The notes: generated by a model not told the origin, from the sequence alone. 64,000 bases of DNA from Shewanella jiangmenensis (GCF_018596335.1 NZ_JAHEPS010000001.1:434001-498000), one strand, 5' to 3'; positions 34,862-49,130 are shown, counted from the stretch's first letter. Numbers and translations: made by a program.

Positions 34862-35554
34862 TCAGGCGCTTTGGACAAAGCGGAATCTGAGGTTAGCGTC
34901 TTTCCAGCCGCCGCAGCGCAGCGAATTCTGGCCGACAAAGTCAGGCCAATTGCGCTGGGGCGGCAAGGCCTTCACAGTTTGGGGTAATAACGATGGGGAT
35001 GGCGGCAGCAAAAACTCCACCATAAGCACATACTCGGCCCTGAAATCCCGCTGCCATAATTGCTGCAGCAACTGCGCACGATAGCCGCGCTCACTGCTTA
35101 ATTTGGGCGAAGGGAAGGAATTATCCTGGGCCTGACCTGCGGCGAAACCTGTTTTCGGCGTTAGCGCAGACGAGAAAATATCCGGCGTGTGAACCGCCGA
35201 AAACACATCTATATCGGCATCAGCCTGGGATAGAGGTGCTGTCTGGATATGCGCCGGAGCCTGAGAAGAGGCTGAAGTCTCGATATCGCCATCATTGATA
35301 ACTGACACAGCCTCGAGCGCTACATTTATAACGGCTTTTGTAACAGCATTGGCAACAGTATTTGAAGCAACATTAACCGCAGAGTTGAGCACCAGATCGG
35401 ACTGGCGCGGGGCAATCCGAGTATCGGTAAATTCAGTCGATTCGGAAAAGTCAGCAGCCGCGTAAGTATATGCTTTCGCACAGGCAACACTGGCCCACAC
35501 AGAAAATAACACTGTGAGGCAAACAAGCACTGCATGGCGGAAGGATTGAGTCAC
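34862..35554 (-). CDS. Secreted protein of unknown function
   Basis: The 230-residue product starts at GTG with a signal peptide (MTQSFRHAVLVCLTVLFSVW, cut near ACA). It continues with an Ala/Ser/Val-rich, low-complexity middle containing AVNVASNTVANAVTKAVINV and ends in a compact region with YRAQLLQQLWQRDFRAEYVLM and a single Cys (SLRCGGWKDANLRF). No family is recognised. The ribosome site is poor. It lies upstream of secD on the same strand with a 105-base gap, so it may have its own promoter. Confidence 0.5.
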   Translation of the reverse strand: MTQSFRHAVLVCLTVLFSVWASVACAKAYTYAAADFSESTEFTDTRIAPRQSDLVLNSAVNVASNTVANAVTKAVINVALEAVSVINDGDIETSASSQAPAHIQTAPLSQADADIDVFSAVHTPDIFSSALTPKTGFAAGQAQDNSFPSPKLSSERGYRAQLLQQLWQRDFRAEYVLMVEFLLPPSPSLLPQTVKALPPQRNWPDFVGQNSLRCGGWKDANLRFRFVQSA

Positions 35555-35919
35555 GCTGATTTCACTTTATTTCCACGGCACTGTAATTCCAATGCCCAGC
35601 TTTACAACAGCAAGGCATTCCCAGAAAACAGGCGCGTGGGTTCGGGTTATAAACCAATATGGGGACAAAATTACCGATTTCAACCGGGTCTATTGATAAC
35701 TCCCCAAAGTGCCTTGATTAAGCGCGCTTTCCTTGGCTTCCTTAGCTTCTTTGGCTTCTTTGCCAAGGCTTCACCAAACCTGTGCCTTACCTGCACTTTA
35801 CCTGCATTTTCCCTTAGCGTTGCCAACATGGTACGCCCCACAGCTTTGCCAGAGTGCCAATTGCTGAGTCTGTTCAGAATCTGTTCTGGGTCAGTGCAGA
35901 CCAAGGCTGTTAGAGGTTA
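35555..35919. other. Gene-free low-complexity stretch
   Basis: About 365 bases without a credible gene. Pyrimidine-rich short repeats such as CTTCCTTAGCTTCTTTGGCT and TTACCTGCACTTTACCTGCA stand out at 35728-35815. Confidence 0.5.
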
Positions 35920-36120
35920 TCAGAGTAACCCCTGCTCCAGCGCCGCAAACAGCAGGTCTTCATCACTGCTTAGCTTATCAAGCAAAGTATCCCGCAGCGC
36001 CTTTACCGCCAGCGACTCCTCATCCGAGCCATGACTGAGTGTGGCGTAACGTTTGACATCGGTCAGGGTAAGTTGGCGCTCAAGCATGGCGCGGGCCTCG
36101 GTAAGTTTGGCGTAATGCAT
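35920..36120 (-). CDS. Small protein of unknown function
   Basis: The 66-residue, helix-forming, acidic product (MHYAKLTEARAMLERQLTLT at its N-terminus, ending LLFAALEQGLL) has GGAG eight bases before its ATG. There is no signal peptide or membrane segment. I do not recognise a family. It is separated from the chemoreceptor gene by 350 bases and so is probably a separate unit. Confidence 0.55.
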   Translation of the reverse strand: MHYAKLTEARAMLERQLTLTDVKRYATLSHGSDEESLAVKALRDTLLDKLSSDEDLLFAALEQGLL

Positions 36121-36467
36121 AGCAGCGGCTCCAATAAGTCATAATGATTTAGCACGGGCTTATGCATGGCACTCCGCCTGCTCCCAAACGACTTTCAAGC
36201 CCTGAACTTTGATAACACGTTGCCGCCAGCTTGCCAACGCAATAAAAAACGCACCGCCTGCTGACGGTGCGTTTTGGCCGCTAATACATGACGTTACCTG
36301 TAGCGCTATTGCAGTCTTGCTTTGGCTGCCTAGCTCAGGTGGCCTTGCTTTGACTGCTGCTCTTAGGCTGACGAGCTTTGGCTATCGCCTCTAAATGCCA
36401 TCTATGATGCGCCGAAAATACTAGCCATCGAAATTGGCGGCTTACACAGTCGTGCGGCAGCTTTTCC
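36121..36467. other. Intergenic region holding the chemoreceptor terminator
   Basis: About 350 bases between the small gene and the chemoreceptor. The only clear signal is the hairpin at 36244-36275. Confidence 0.5.
36244..36275. terminator. Terminator downstream of chemoreceptor gene
   Basis: An 11-base stem AAAACGCACCG / CGGTGCGTTTT with an eight-base loop has a T6 tail on the minus strand, about 190 bases beyond the chemoreceptor stop. Confidence 0.75.
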
Positions 36468-38417
36468 TCAAAGAGTGAAGCGCCCCACTATGCCCGACAG
36501 GGTTTGCGACATCTTGCTGATGCCGTCGGCGGCGGTCTGCACCTGCTCACTGCCCTCGGCATTTTTTCGCGCAAGCATACTGATTTCTTCAACGCTCAGG
36601 TTGATGGTATTCACCACAGTTGTCTGCTCCTCTGCAGCAACGGCGATTTGATGGTTCATATCACGGATAGCCATGACTGAATCAGCAATGGCACCAAGGG
36701 CTGCAATCGCTTTATTGGCTTTTTCCGAAGTTTGAGTGGCCTCGGTGACATTCACTTTCATGGATTCCACCGAGCGCCGGGACTCAGCCTGCAAACGGCC
36801 AATCAGCGCCTGAATTTCGGCGGTACTGTTTTGGGTGCGGCTGGCAAGATTACGCACTTCATCGGCAACCACAGCAAAACCACGCCCCTGCTCGCCGGCG
36901 CGGGCGGCTTCAATGGCCGCATTCAGGGCTAGCAGGTTGGTTTGCTCGGCAATACCGCGGATAACCCCAAGAATGGAGCCCACGTTATCGGTTTCTTTTT
37001 CAAGATTTTCGATAATGCCGCTGACATCGCCAATGCTGTCAACGAGGGATGCAATGCTGCGGCGGGTATCTTCCACCACCCCCATACCGTCCTGGGCATG
37101 ATGATCGGCTTCTGATGCCATTTCCGAGGCGCGCTGGGCATTCTGGGCTATGTCATCCACAGTGTGAGTCATCTCCTGCATGGCAGACGCCGTTTGCGCC
37201 AGTTGGTCGGCCTGAGACTCAGAATTCACCCGGCTCTCACGGGTCACATTGGTCATACCCGCCGATGAGTTGCCAAGGCTACGCGAGGCGTCACTGAGTT
37301 CAGCCACTATGGTGCGAAGGTTACCTGTCATCTCAGCCATGGCGGCATACACGCCGGTCGCCCCCGCAGTTTGAAAACTCATCCCAAGCTTGCCGGCGGC
37401 AATCTCCCGCGCAATGCTGGCCATTTCCCGCGGCTCGCCGCCCACCGGAATCCGAATGCCCTTAACCACGGTATAAGAAAGCCACAGCGCCATGACCAGC
37501 GCAATCACTGACACAATGAGTACTGTGGTAATTGCCGATTCACTCTCCTGATGCGCATGGGGACCAAGCTCATCCTGCTTGGATTGGATTTGCGCCCTGT
37601 AGTCCCCCAGTAACTTGGCGACCTCAGGCCCTATCTGATTAAGCCCGTTGGTAATTCGCTCGTTTCGCTCGCTGATAATCTGGTGCACTGTGGCAAAAGA
37701 CTGACGAAACTTGGGTAAAGCATCGCGCAGGCTTTGAACCTTGGAAGCGGAAGTGGAAAAGCCGGTCACCGATGTGAGTTTATCGAGCGCAAGCTCCATC
37801 GCCGAGAGCTCCTGATTGGCGCGTTCAAAATCTTCTTCTGTGTTGGAAATGAGATACTTGGCAGCATAAAGCCTTGCCAGCATAAGTTTTTCAAGGGTGC
37901 CGGTGGCGGCGAAAATGCCTTCGGCATTACCTTCCTGATGCAAGCTTTCGATGATAGCACTGGTGGTCTGGCGCATAGCCAGCCCTGTGGGCTCAAGCAC
38001 CTCAGCCACTTCTTTGTTACGCCTGCCAAAATCGCCGACAACCTCATCAAAGGTGGTGCGGTATTTATCAATCAAGCGTTCGGAGTCGAGCAAATAGCGT
38101 TTTCTGTCATTGTCTGTTTCTCTGTCGTTAGCCTGATTAAAGACTTCGACGAGACTGCCCATATCGCTTCGATAGGACTCAAGCATTTTGGTGTCGGGGG
38201 TTTTAAGATATCTGAGCACATCAACCCGAACTTTGAGTAGCCCGGATTCGGCTTTGCTAGCGGCATTGGAGCTGATCGCCAGCTGCCGATAGTCGGTAAA
38301 GTTACCGTATCCCGCCTGCAGGCCGTGGTAGCCAACCCCGGTAACAACCAGAAGCAGCAGCAACACAGCCCCGAACGAAAAGTACAGCTGTTGGGATAGT
38401 TTAAGATTAGAAAACAT
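36468..38417 (-). CDS. Methyl-accepting chemotaxis protein
   Basis: The 649-residue receptor has a first membrane helix at about residues 12-33, a periplasmic helical sensor region of about 260 residues (of the size of a helical bimodular domain) and a second helix at about 298-318 ([20 protein letters not shown]). A HAMP-like linker with [22 protein letters not shown] leads to the cytoplasmic signalling hairpin, whose tip reads [20 protein letters not shown] followed by [20 protein letters not shown]. It should couple a small-molecule stimulus to CheA/CheW. No C-terminal CheR pentapeptide is present (ends IVGRFTL). It is a lone gene; the ligand is unknown. Confidence 0.93.
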   Translation of the reverse strand: MFSNLKLSQQLYFSFGAVLLLLLVVTGVGYHGLQAGYGNFTDYRQLAISSNAASKAESGLLKVRVDVLRYLKTPDTKMLESYRSDMGSLVEVFNQANDRETDNDRKRYLLDSERLIDKYRTTFDEVVGDFGRRNKEVAEVLEPTGLAMRQTTSAIIESLHQEGNAEGIFAATGTLEKLMLARLYAAKYLISNTEEDFERANQELSAMELALDKLTSVTGFSTSASKVQSLRDALPKFRQSFATVHQIISERNERITNGLNQIGPEVAKLLGDYRAQIQSKQDELGPHAHQESESAITTVLIVSVIALVMALWLSYTVVKGIRIPVGGEPREMASIAREIAAGKLGMSFQTAGATGVYAAMAEMTGNLRTIVAELSDASRSLGNSSAGMTNVTRESRVNSESQADQLAQTASAMQEMTHTVDDIAQNAQRASEMASEADHHAQDGMGVVEDTRRSIASLVDSIGDVSGIIENLEKETDNVGSILGVIRGIAEQTNLLALNAAIEAARAGEQGRGFAVVADEVRNLASRTQNSTAEIQALIGRLQAESRRSVESMKVNVTEATQTSEKANKAIAALGAIADSVMAIRDMNHQIAVAAEEQTTVVNTINLSVEEISMLARKNAEGSEQVQTAADGISKMSQTLSGIVGRFTL

Positions 38418-38826
38418 ACCAGCGCCTCGCGTACGTTAATGAATATCTAACCCCGTCCCTGGCTGTAACACCTCAAAGATAAGCATTGGCCAGCAAGGGC
38501 AGAAAATCAAACCCACAACCGACGCCGCAACACCCAAAAAGAAACACAACAAAAACATCTCAGCAACATTCAAAGCAACAATAAAACCAACCGCCTAGCC
38601 ATTGTTAAGCATTGTTTACAAATATAACGCACACTCATAGATACAAAACCTGAAAAACATCAATTTTTAAGGATTATTTAAGGATCGAAGGGTTATATCG
38701 CCTGCTCGCAATGAATTTGCAACACACAAAAAACATCTACACACATTGCGAAAACACTTCCGAGGGCCTCCGGTAACAGTTTTGGAGCGTTTACTTGGAA
38801 ATAATTATAAAGTTCAAGGAGATGTA
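38418..38826 (+). promoter_or_regulatory. AT-rich upstream region of the TonB-dependent receptor
   Basis: About 400 bases between divergent genes become increasingly AT-rich towards the receptor. Possible promoter hexamers such as TTGTTA-15-TATAAC lie near 38.6 kb, but none is decisive. I see no Fur box and no small gene. Confidence 0.35.
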
Positions 38827-41685
38827 ATGAAGAACTCTAAGACATTGACAGCAAACGCTGTTCGTATGGGAATACTCGCGCTTTCATCAACACTGATTTT
38901 CCCTGCGATGGCTGAAGAAGCAGAAAAGCCAACAGAACGAATCGAAGTCACCGGCTCCAAAATCAAACGTATCGGTGAATTGTCACCAACCCCAATCACA
39001 GTAATTACCGGCGACACCATGGTTGATGCCGGTATCACCAACGTCGCAGGCTTGCTCGAAGAGCTGCCGTCAGCGACCACCGGTCTTTCACCTGAAACCA
39101 CCAACAACAGCGTGTTCGCCAACGGTCTGAACAACGCCGACCTGCGCGGCATGGGTACAGATCGGACACTGGTACTGGTAAATGGTCGCCGCTTCGTATC
39201 AGGCTCGCCAACCTCAAGTGCCGTTGACCTGAACAACATTCCGACCTCTATCATCGAGCGCATCGAAATCAGTACCGGTGGCGCTTCTGCCGTATACGGC
39301 TCTGACGCTGTTGCGGGCGTGGTAAACATCGTCACCAAAAAATCCTTTGATGGTTTTGAAGTTGACGCATCAACCAGACAGCCTTCGCAGGACGGCGGCG
39401 AATCAAGCTACGCCTCTTTCACTTTCGGTAACGAGCTGGATAAACTGAGCTTTATCGGTAACGTGTCGTACACCAAAGATGAGCAGCTGCGCGGTGACCA
39501 ACGCTCTTTCATCCGCAACGGCGTGCTGTCTTACGATCATCCTGACAACGTAGACAATACCGACGGTATTCCACGTCGTACCATTCTGGGTGAAGGTCAA
39601 TCTTCGCTGTTTATTTACAGCAAAACCGGTGACTTTTTTGCCCCGGGTGGCCACTATGTCTTTGCCGACAACGGCGATATCCGTGAGTTTGAAGCCAACG
39701 ACTTTTATCCCGCCAGTAAAACCCAGGGCAGCCGTAACACCCAGTACTACACAGGTGAAGGCGATGGTTATAACTTCCTCGAGCACAAGTATGTAAGAAC
39801 CCCGCTTGAGCGTATTAACGCCATGGGCAACTTTACTTATGATTATGCCGATGATCACAGTGTCAGCCTGGAATTGCTCTACTCCGACACCCACGCCTAC
39901 GGCGAGTCATCACCGGCGTTTTTCTCTTTTGCAAGACAACGCACCGACAACCCTCTGCTGACCGAGCAAGCAAGACAATTCTTCCAAGACAAGGGCATGC
40001 AAACCTTTAACGCCTACTACCTTGGCAGCGCTTTTGGTAACCGTAAATATGACCAGCAGCGCGATACGGCCCGAGCTTCTTTAAGCTTCGAAGGTGGCAT
40101 TTCTGAGAGCTGGAGCTATGATGCTTACGCCCAGTTTGGTCAGGTAAAACAGCACACTGAATTCCAGGGCGAAGTGTTAACCGCAAAACTGCGCGAGGCC
40201 CTCGACGCCGGTCTCTATAACGGCCAAATCGTTTGTGCCAAGCGTGACGCAGCGGGTAATGTGATTGGCGCGGTTGAAGGCTGTACTCCCGCCAACATTT
40301 GGGGTAAAGACCTAGTAAGCCAGCAATCCCTCGATTACTTCTCCACCGTTGCTGAGCGTGAAGCCACCATCGAACAAACTGTGTTCGGTGCAACTGTTTC
40401 CGGCGATGTGTTCGAACTGCCAGCGGGTACCGTAGTGACTGCATTCACCTACGAATACCGCAAAGAAAGCTCTGTTACAGAGCCAGATGAGAACATGACC
40501 AAAGGCCTTATCTTCGGTAACGCTTCTGAAGCCATGAATGGCGGCTTCAGTGTTAACGAGGCCGCGGTGGAAGTTTCTGTGCCACTCATCTCTGATGTAT
40601 TCCTCATCAGTGACCTGACACTGGAAACGGCCTACCGCTTCATGGATTACTCTGAAGTGGGCCAGGAAGATGCGTGGAAAGCAAGTCTGAACTGGACCGT
40701 GAGCGACGACCTGAAGTTACGCTTCAACAAATCCAAGTCAGTTCGTGCACCTAACATTTCTGAGCTTTACAATCCGAAGAGCCAAACTTACGCAGGTTTC
40801 AACGACCCCTGTGAGCAAGGTCAGATTGATAACGCCGGTCAATATAAAGACAACATCGTGGCAAACTGCCGCGCGGCAGGTATCCCTGTGGGTTGGGCGC
40901 CATCAAACAATTGGAAATCGACCAACCACCCAGGCTTCATCGTAGGTAACACCGATCTGTCTGCTGAAATCGCCAACGACATCACTATCGGCTTTGTCTA
41001 CACCCCTCAGTATCTTGAAAACTTCTCGGTAACAGTGGATTACTGGGAATTCGATATGGAGGATATGATCACCTATCCAAGCGCTGCGCAGATTGTTTCC
41101 GGCTGTTATGAGTCAGAAAGCCTGGATAACCCCTATTGCGCCCTGATTGAGCGTACCCCAGGCACTCTGGAAATCGACAACTTCTACCAGAAGCCAGTGA
41201 ATGCCGCGACGTCAAACCTTAAGGGTACTGACTTTGAAGTGAACTACGGGTTCGATACCGGCTTCGGTGATTTTGACCTGCGCTTACTCGGTACCTACCT
41301 TGAGAACCGCGAGCACAACACCACAGGTAAAGAGGAAGATTACCGTAACACCACCGGCAACTATAACAATCCTCGTCTGAAGATGCGCTTTACTGCCAAC
41401 TACAGCATCGATGATTTGGGCCTGGCGTTAACCTCTAACTACCGTCATCACACCCGTTTGAGCAACGACTGGACGCCGGAAGATAACGACTATAACGAAG
41501 TTCCCTCTTACATCAAGTGGGATCTGACCGGTCGTTATAACATCACGGACGCACTGCAGGTTCGTGCCGGTGTACTGAACCTGTTCGATGTGGAGCCACC
41601 TCGTAACCCAGCTACCTACGATCAAGGTGCTTACTTCGATCTGGATGGCCGTACCTACACCCTGGGCGTGAACTACAAGTTCTAA
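38827..41685 (+). CDS. TonB-dependent outer-membrane receptor
   Basis: The 952-residue receptor has a signal peptide (MKNSKTLTANAVRMGILALS, cut after AMA) and a TonB-box-like ERIEVTGSKIKRI. The plug domain includes LRGMGTDRTLVLVNGRRFVSG and ISTGGASAVYGSDAVAGVVNI. A 22-strand barrel follows, ending in YTLGVNYKF with the terminal Phe needed for membrane insertion. The layout resembles the large carbohydrate or peptide receptors of Shewanella, Caulobacter and Xanthomonas rather than siderophore receptors. The substrate is unknown and no uptake genes are adjacent. AAGGAG five bases before the ATG fixes the start. Confidence 0.93.
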   Translation: MKNSKTLTANAVRMGILALSSTLIFPAMAEEAEKPTERIEVTGSKIKRIGELSPTPITVITGDTMVDAGITNVAGLLEELPSATTGLSPETTNNSVFANGLNNADLRGMGTDRTLVLVNGRRFVSGSPTSSAVDLNNIPTSIIERIEISTGGASAVYGSDAVAGVVNIVTKKSFDGFEVDASTRQPSQDGGESSYASFTFGNELDKLSFIGNVSYTKDEQLRGDQRSFIRNGVLSYDHPDNVDNTDGIPRRTILGEGQSSLFIYSKTGDFFAPGGHYVFADNGDIREFEANDFYPASKTQGSRNTQYYTGEGDGYNFLEHKYVRTPLERINAMGNFTYDYADDHSVSLELLYSDTHAYGESSPAFFSFARQRTDNPLLTEQARQFFQDKGMQTFNAYYLGSAFGNRKYDQQRDTARASLSFEGGISESWSYDAYAQFGQVKQHTEFQGEVLTAKLREALDAGLYNGQIVCAKRDAAGNVIGAVEGCTPANIWGKDLVSQQSLDYFSTVAEREATIEQTVFGATVSGDVFELPAGTVVTAFTYEYRKESSVTEPDENMTKGLIFGNASEAMNGGFSVNEAAVEVSVPLISDVFLISDLTLETAYRFMDYSEVGQEDAWKASLNWTVSDDLKLRFNKSKSVRAPNISELYNPKSQTYAGFNDPCEQGQIDNAGQYKDNIVANCRAAGIPVGWAPSNNWKSTNHPGFIVGNTDLSAEIANDITIGFVYTPQYLENFSVTVDYWEFDMEDMITYPSAAQIVSGCYESESLDNPYCALIERTPGTLEIDNFYQKPVNAATSNLKGTDFEVNYGFDTGFGDFDLRLLGTYLENREHNTTGKEEDYRNTTGNYNNPRLKMRFTANYSIDDLGLALTSNYRHHTRLSNDWTPEDNDYNEVPSYIKWDLTGRYNITDALQVRAGVLNLFDVEPPRNPATYDQGAYFDLDGRTYTLGVNYKF

Positions 41686-41693
41686 GCCCGCTG

Positions 41694-41719
41694 AAGAGCC
41701 CTGAGTGCAGGGCTCTTTT
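41694..41719 (+). terminator. Terminator after TonB-dependent receptor
   Basis: A ten-base stem AAGAGCCCTG / CAGGGCTCTT with loop AGTG is followed by TT, nine bases after the stop. Confidence 0.85.
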
Positions 41720-41751
41720 CTCCGAGCACCATTCCCTGATTAACACCCACG

Positions 41752-42116
41752 AAAAAGCCACCCATTCGAGTGGCTTTTCTTTTTCGATATGGATACCTTG
41801 TGCAAGGTATAAGCTGCAAGCGCTAGACCTAAATGCTCCGTCTTATCTGGGTTCTCTTGCAGCTGTTCTTCGGCCTGTTCTACACTGCGTTCGTCTCCCA
41901 GTTATTTTCCGGGAAAACAGCCACAAACAAGCCCCCTGTCATTAAGATGGCCTTTCATTTTGATATGGATGATTTGCACAAGGCATAGGCTGCAAACGCT
42001 AAACCTAAAAGGCCGCTATCATCTGGATTCTATTTCAGCAGCGCTTCTGCCTGCTCTTCTTCGCTATTTTTTCCAAGCTAACAGACACAAAAAAGCCACC
42101 CGCTTGGGTGGCTTTT
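41752..42116. repeat. Tandem terminator-spacer units
   Basis: Three GCCAC-type hairpins (about 41752-41779, a decayed one near 41926-41957, and 42089-42116) are separated by two homologous spacers of about 150 bases. The spacers share GATATGGAT, GCTGCAA-CGCTA-ACCTAAA and matching tails before ACA-ACACAAA. Copy one holds a perfect inverted repeat ATACCTTG-TG-CAAGGTAT at 41791-41808. No gene is evident. Confidence 0.6.
42089..42116 (-). terminator. Terminator after carB
   Basis: An 11-base stem AAAAGCCACCC / GGGTGGCTTTT with loop GCTT has a T6 tail on the minus strand, 31 bases beyond the carB stop. Confidence 0.85.
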
Positions 42117-42146
42117 CATTTGGCGCGGGGTGACTCCGCTTAGCGA

Positions 42147-45377
<3,231 letters not shown>

Positions 45378-45401
45378 TGCTTCAATCTTCTCCAGCTCGG
45401 C

Positions 45402-46547
45402 TTACTTGGCGTTCTTGCGAAACTCTTCAATCAGGTCGATGAAGTGGTCGAACAGCGGGGCGCAGTCGTGTGGGCCGGGGCTGGCTTCTGGGTGACCCTG
45501 GAAGCTGAATGCCGGCTTGTCGGTGCGGTGAATGCCCTGCAGCGAACCGTCGAACAGTGACTTGTGGGTCACCTTGAGGTTGGCTGGCAGCGTGGCCTCA
45601 TCCACGGCAAAACCGTGGTTCTGGCTGGTGATCATCACAGTACCCTTTTCAACATCACCCACAGGGTGGTTGGCACCGTGGTGACCAAACTTCATCTTCA
45701 GGGTCTGGGCGCCACTGGCAAGGCCAAGGAGCTGGTGACCCAGACAGATCCCGAATACCGGGATGTCAGTCTTGAGGATTTCCTGGATTGCGGCGATGGC
45801 GTAATCACATGGCGCTGGGTCGCCAGGGCCGTTAGACAGGAACACACCGTCCGGATTCATCGCCAGCACTTCGCTGGCCGGGGTCTTGGCGGGTACCACA
45901 GTCACGTCACAGCCACGGTCAACCAGCATACGCAGGATGTTGGTCTTCACACCGTAGTCGTAAGCCACGACCTTGTACTTGAGTTCAGATTCTGGGGTGT
46001 CTGAAGGCAGACCGCTTTCCAGACGCCAGCTGCCTTTGCGCCACTGATAGCGCTCGGCGGTAGTCACTTCTTTTGCCAGATCCATGCCTTTGAGGCCTGG
46101 GAAGGCTTTGGCCGCAGCCAGCGCTTTATCAGCGTCCTGTTCACCTACCAGAATACAACCGGCGAGCGAGCCCTTTTCACGCAGGATACGGGTCAGCTTA
46201 CGGGTGTCGATATCGGCAATACCAACCACGTTGTTGGCCTTGAGATAATCGCTTAAGGATTGGGTAGAACGGAAGTTGCTGGCAAGCAGAGGAAGATCAC
46301 GAATAATCAGGCCACAGGCGTGGACTGCATTGGATTCAGTGTCTTCTTCGTTAGTGCCGGTATTGCCAATATGGGGGTAAGTCAGGGTGACTATCTGGCG
46401 AGAATAAGAAGGATCCGTCAATATCTCTTGATAGCCTGTCATTGAAGTGTTAAAAACGACTTCACCAACAGCAATTCCATCTGCACCGATTGCAGTGCCT
46501 GAGAACAGGGTTCCATCTTCGAGTACGAGTAAGGCAGACTTTGTCAA
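45402..46547 (-). CDS. carA: Carbamoyl-phosphate synthase small subunit
   Basis: The 381-residue glutamine amidotransferase subunit has the N-terminal [13 protein letters not shown] and [20 protein letters not shown]. The C-terminal class I GATase domain carries the nucleophile Cys in [13 protein letters not shown] and the His/Glu pair in [11 protein letters not shown]. The start is best placed at a TTG (46547): CGGAGG lies five bases upstream and the protein then begins [12 protein letters not shown], as in relatives. A longer frame from 46568 also starts with TTG but would swallow that ribosome site. The promoter region has a TATAAT about 100 bases upstream. Confidence 0.95.
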   Translation of the reverse strand: MTKSALLVLEDGTLFSGTAIGADGIAVGEVVFNTSMTGYQEILTDPSYSRQIVTLTYPHIGNTGTNEEDTESNAVHACGLIIRDLPLLASNFRSTQSLSDYLKANNVVGIADIDTRKLTRILREKGSLAGCILVGEQDADKALAAAKAFPGLKGMDLAKEVTTAERYQWRKGSWRLESGLPSDTPESELKYKVVAYDYGVKTNILRMLVDRGCDVTVVPAKTPASEVLAMNPDGVFLSNGPGDPAPCDYAIAAIQEILKTDIPVFGICLGHQLLGLASGAQTLKMKFGHHGANHPVGDVEKGTVMITSQNHGFAVDEATLPANLKVTHKSLFDGSLQGIHRTDKPAFSFQGHPEASPGPHDCAPLFDHFIDLIEEFRKNAK

Positions 46548-46645
46548 CGCGACCTCCGAAAGAGCCAAGTCATTGTTATTTGAAGAATTATTTCGATTAA
46601 ATTACCAAGTTTCCGCAAAACACGAAATTTTGACAAATTCCAAGG

Positions 46646-46651
46646 ATTATA
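46646..46651 (-). promoter_or_regulatory. Candidate -10 element of carAB
   Basis: TATAAT on the minus strand, about 100 bases before carA, in a very AT-rich stretch. The -35 is weak. AATTCTTCAAATA-like sequence nearer the gene hints at an ArgR box but is not convincing. Confidence 0.35.
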
Positions 46652-46696
46652 TATGGAATATGCGAACTCGTCTATAGTTTGCGGCTTACTCTCATA

Positions 46697-46722
46697 AAAA
46701 AACCGCTCAATGGCGGTTTTTT
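46697..46722 (-). terminator. Terminator between dapB and carA
   Basis: A ten-base stem AAAAAACCGC / GCGGTTTTTT with a six-base loop lies directly after the dapB stop, so carAB needs its own promoter. Confidence 0.85.
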
Positions 46723-46725
46723 CGA

Positions 46726-47550
<825 letters not shown>

Positions 47551-47557
47551 TTATCAC

Positions 47558-47586
47558 AAAAAAACGCCCGAGCATTGCTCAGGCGC
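47558..47586 (-). terminator. Terminator after fklB
   Basis: On the minus strand, GCGCCTGAGC and GCTCGGGCG pair with one mismatch around an AAT loop, followed by seven T. It lies just past the fklB stop. Confidence 0.75.
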
Positions 47587-47592
47587 TTAACA

Positions 47593-48210
47593 TCAAACAA
47601 TATCCAGAAGCTCTACTTCAAAAATCAAAGTGGAGTAAGGCGGGATAGACGCGCCGGCACCACGCTCGCCGTAGGCCAAGTGGAAAGGCACGTACAGCTT
47701 GTACTTGGCGCCCACGTTCATCAGTTGCAGCGCTTCGGTCCAGCCGGCAATCACGCCAGAAACCGGAAACTCGGCTGGCTGACCGCGCAGCACTGAGCTG
47801 TCAAACACGTCACCGCTGATGAAAGAACCGTGGTAGTGAGTACGTACGGTAGACTCGTAAGTTGGCTTGGCGCCGTTGCCTTCGCTCAGCACTTCGTACT
47901 GCAGACCGGATTCGGTCACAAACACGCCATCACGCTTGGCGTTGTCAGCCAGGAAGTTCTCGCCTTCGGCGATGGCGGCTTCAGCCGCTTCTTCCTGAGC
48001 TTCTTGCAGACGGCGGCTGATCTCGGTAAAGGCTACCTGCAGATCGCGCATGGAAACGGCACTTTCTTTGCCGTCAAATGCATCGGCCAGACCTGCCTGA
48101 ACAGCAGGAATATCAAGGCCTTCAAAGGAGTTTGCGGCCAGTTGCTCACCCAGCTGACGGCCTACGCCGTAGCTTGCCTGCAGCTCAACGGTGCTGAATT
48201 TTTCAGACAT
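47593..48210 (-). CDS. fklB: FKBP-type peptidyl-prolyl isomerase FklB (FKBP22)
   Basis: The 205-residue protein has an N-terminal dimerisation region (YGVGRQLGEQLAANSFEGLD to about residue 90) and a C-terminal FKBP domain with VRTHYHGSFISGDVFDSS, FPVSGVIAGWTEALQLM, and YGERGAGASIPPYSTLIFEV. The length matches E. coli FklB (206). It catalyses proline isomerisation and assists folding in the cytoplasm or periplasm; no signal peptide is evident. The start MSEKFSTVEL is chosen by family alignment. Confidence 0.94.
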   Translation of the reverse strand: MSEKFSTVELQASYGVGRQLGEQLAANSFEGLDIPAVQAGLADAFDGKESAVSMRDLQVAFTEISRRLQEAQEEAAEAAIAEGENFLADNAKRDGVFVTESGLQYEVLSEGNGAKPTYESTVRTHYHGSFISGDVFDSSVLRGQPAEFPVSGVIAGWTEALQLMNVGAKYKLYVPFHLAYGERGAGASIPPYSTLIFEVELLDIV

Positions 48211-48293
48211 AATTCGAATTCTCTTGAACGGACGTAAAAATATCGGCAGGCATTCTACCACAGAATGCGCCGCACGGGCGAAAAAGCTCCCGC

Positions 48294-49094
48294 TTATTTA
48301 GTCATTTGACAAGTCTTTACCCCGCTGGCCCTCGCTGCCTCATAAAGCGGCATCACCTGCTGCTCGAGTCTGGCCAAATCACGGATGCGGGTATTATGTG
48401 AAGGGTGGGTGGATAACAGCTCAGGCCCCTGTGCGCCGCCCGCCTTGGCCATGTTTTGCCAAAGTACAGTGCCGGCTCTGGGGTCAAAACCGGCGCGGGC
48501 CATCAGCTCCAGCCCCATCACATCGGCTTCACTTTCCTGCTCGCGGCCAAAAGGCAGAATGTAGCCCACCAGCGCCCCAAGGCCGAGCGCTGCCATATAA
48601 AGGTCACGATTGGCGATGCCGCCTGCGCCGAGCGCCACATTGGCAAGCTGCAGGCCAGTGCCAGTCATTTGGGCACGGGACACCTGCTCATTGCTGTGCT
48701 GCGCCAGCACATGGGCGACCTCGTGGCCAAGCACTACCGCCAGTTGATCCTGATTTTCGGCCACTTTCAAAAGGCCGGTGTACACGCCGATATGGCCACC
48801 CGGCAGCGCAAAGGCGTTAACCTGGGGCGAATCGAATACCACCACTTCCCAGCGCTGGGACTTATCCGGCAGCGCCGCCGTTACCCGATTGGCAACGCAG
48901 CCCACATAGGCGTTGACCTTGCTGTCCTTGCTGATTTTTTGCTGTTTTTTCATCTCTTCAAAAGAGGCTGCGCCAAGCTGGTTCATCTCGGCGGGCGAGA
49001 ACAGCAAGGTCTGACCACGGCCGGTGGGAGATTGATGGGTCGCGCAGCCGCCAAGCAAGCTCAGCAGCGCGAGCGCAGACAGTAGTTTTTTCAT
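48294..49094 (-). CDS. loiP: M48 family metalloprotease lipoprotein, LoiP/YggG-like
   Basis: The 266-residue protein has a lipoprotein signal ending LSLLGGC with Cys17 as the lipidation site, and a peptidase M48 domain. The zinc motif H124-E-V-A-H128 is in VVLGHEVAHVLAQHS, and the third ligand Glu is in EQESEADVMGLELM. FALPGGHIGVYTG and LLSTHPSHNTRI are also typical. It is probably anchored in the outer membrane and cleaves damaged periplasmic proteins, like E. coli LoiP. The gene symbol rests on similarity of layout, and other M48 lipoproteins are close. Confidence 0.88.
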   Translation of the reverse strand: MKKLLSALALLSLLGGCATHQSPTGRGQTLLFSPAEMNQLGAASFEEMKKQQKISKDSKVNAYVGCVANRVTAALPDKSQRWEVVVFDSPQVNAFALPGGHIGVYTGLLKVAENQDQLAVVLGHEVAHVLAQHSNEQVSRAQMTGTGLQLANVALGAGGIANRDLYMAALGLGALVGYILPFGREQESEADVMGLELMARAGFDPRAGTVLWQNMAKAGGAQGPELLSTHPSHNTRIRDLARLEQQVMPLYEAARASGVKTCQMTK

Positions 49095-49130
49095 TGGCTT
49101 AATCCTTTAATGACCCGTGCCCGGGGATGA

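Noticed and set aside
35680..35904. Minus-strand frame of 74 codons
   Set aside because: It arises from pyrimidine-rich short repeats, has no ribosome site and ends in Arg/Lys/Ala low complexity.
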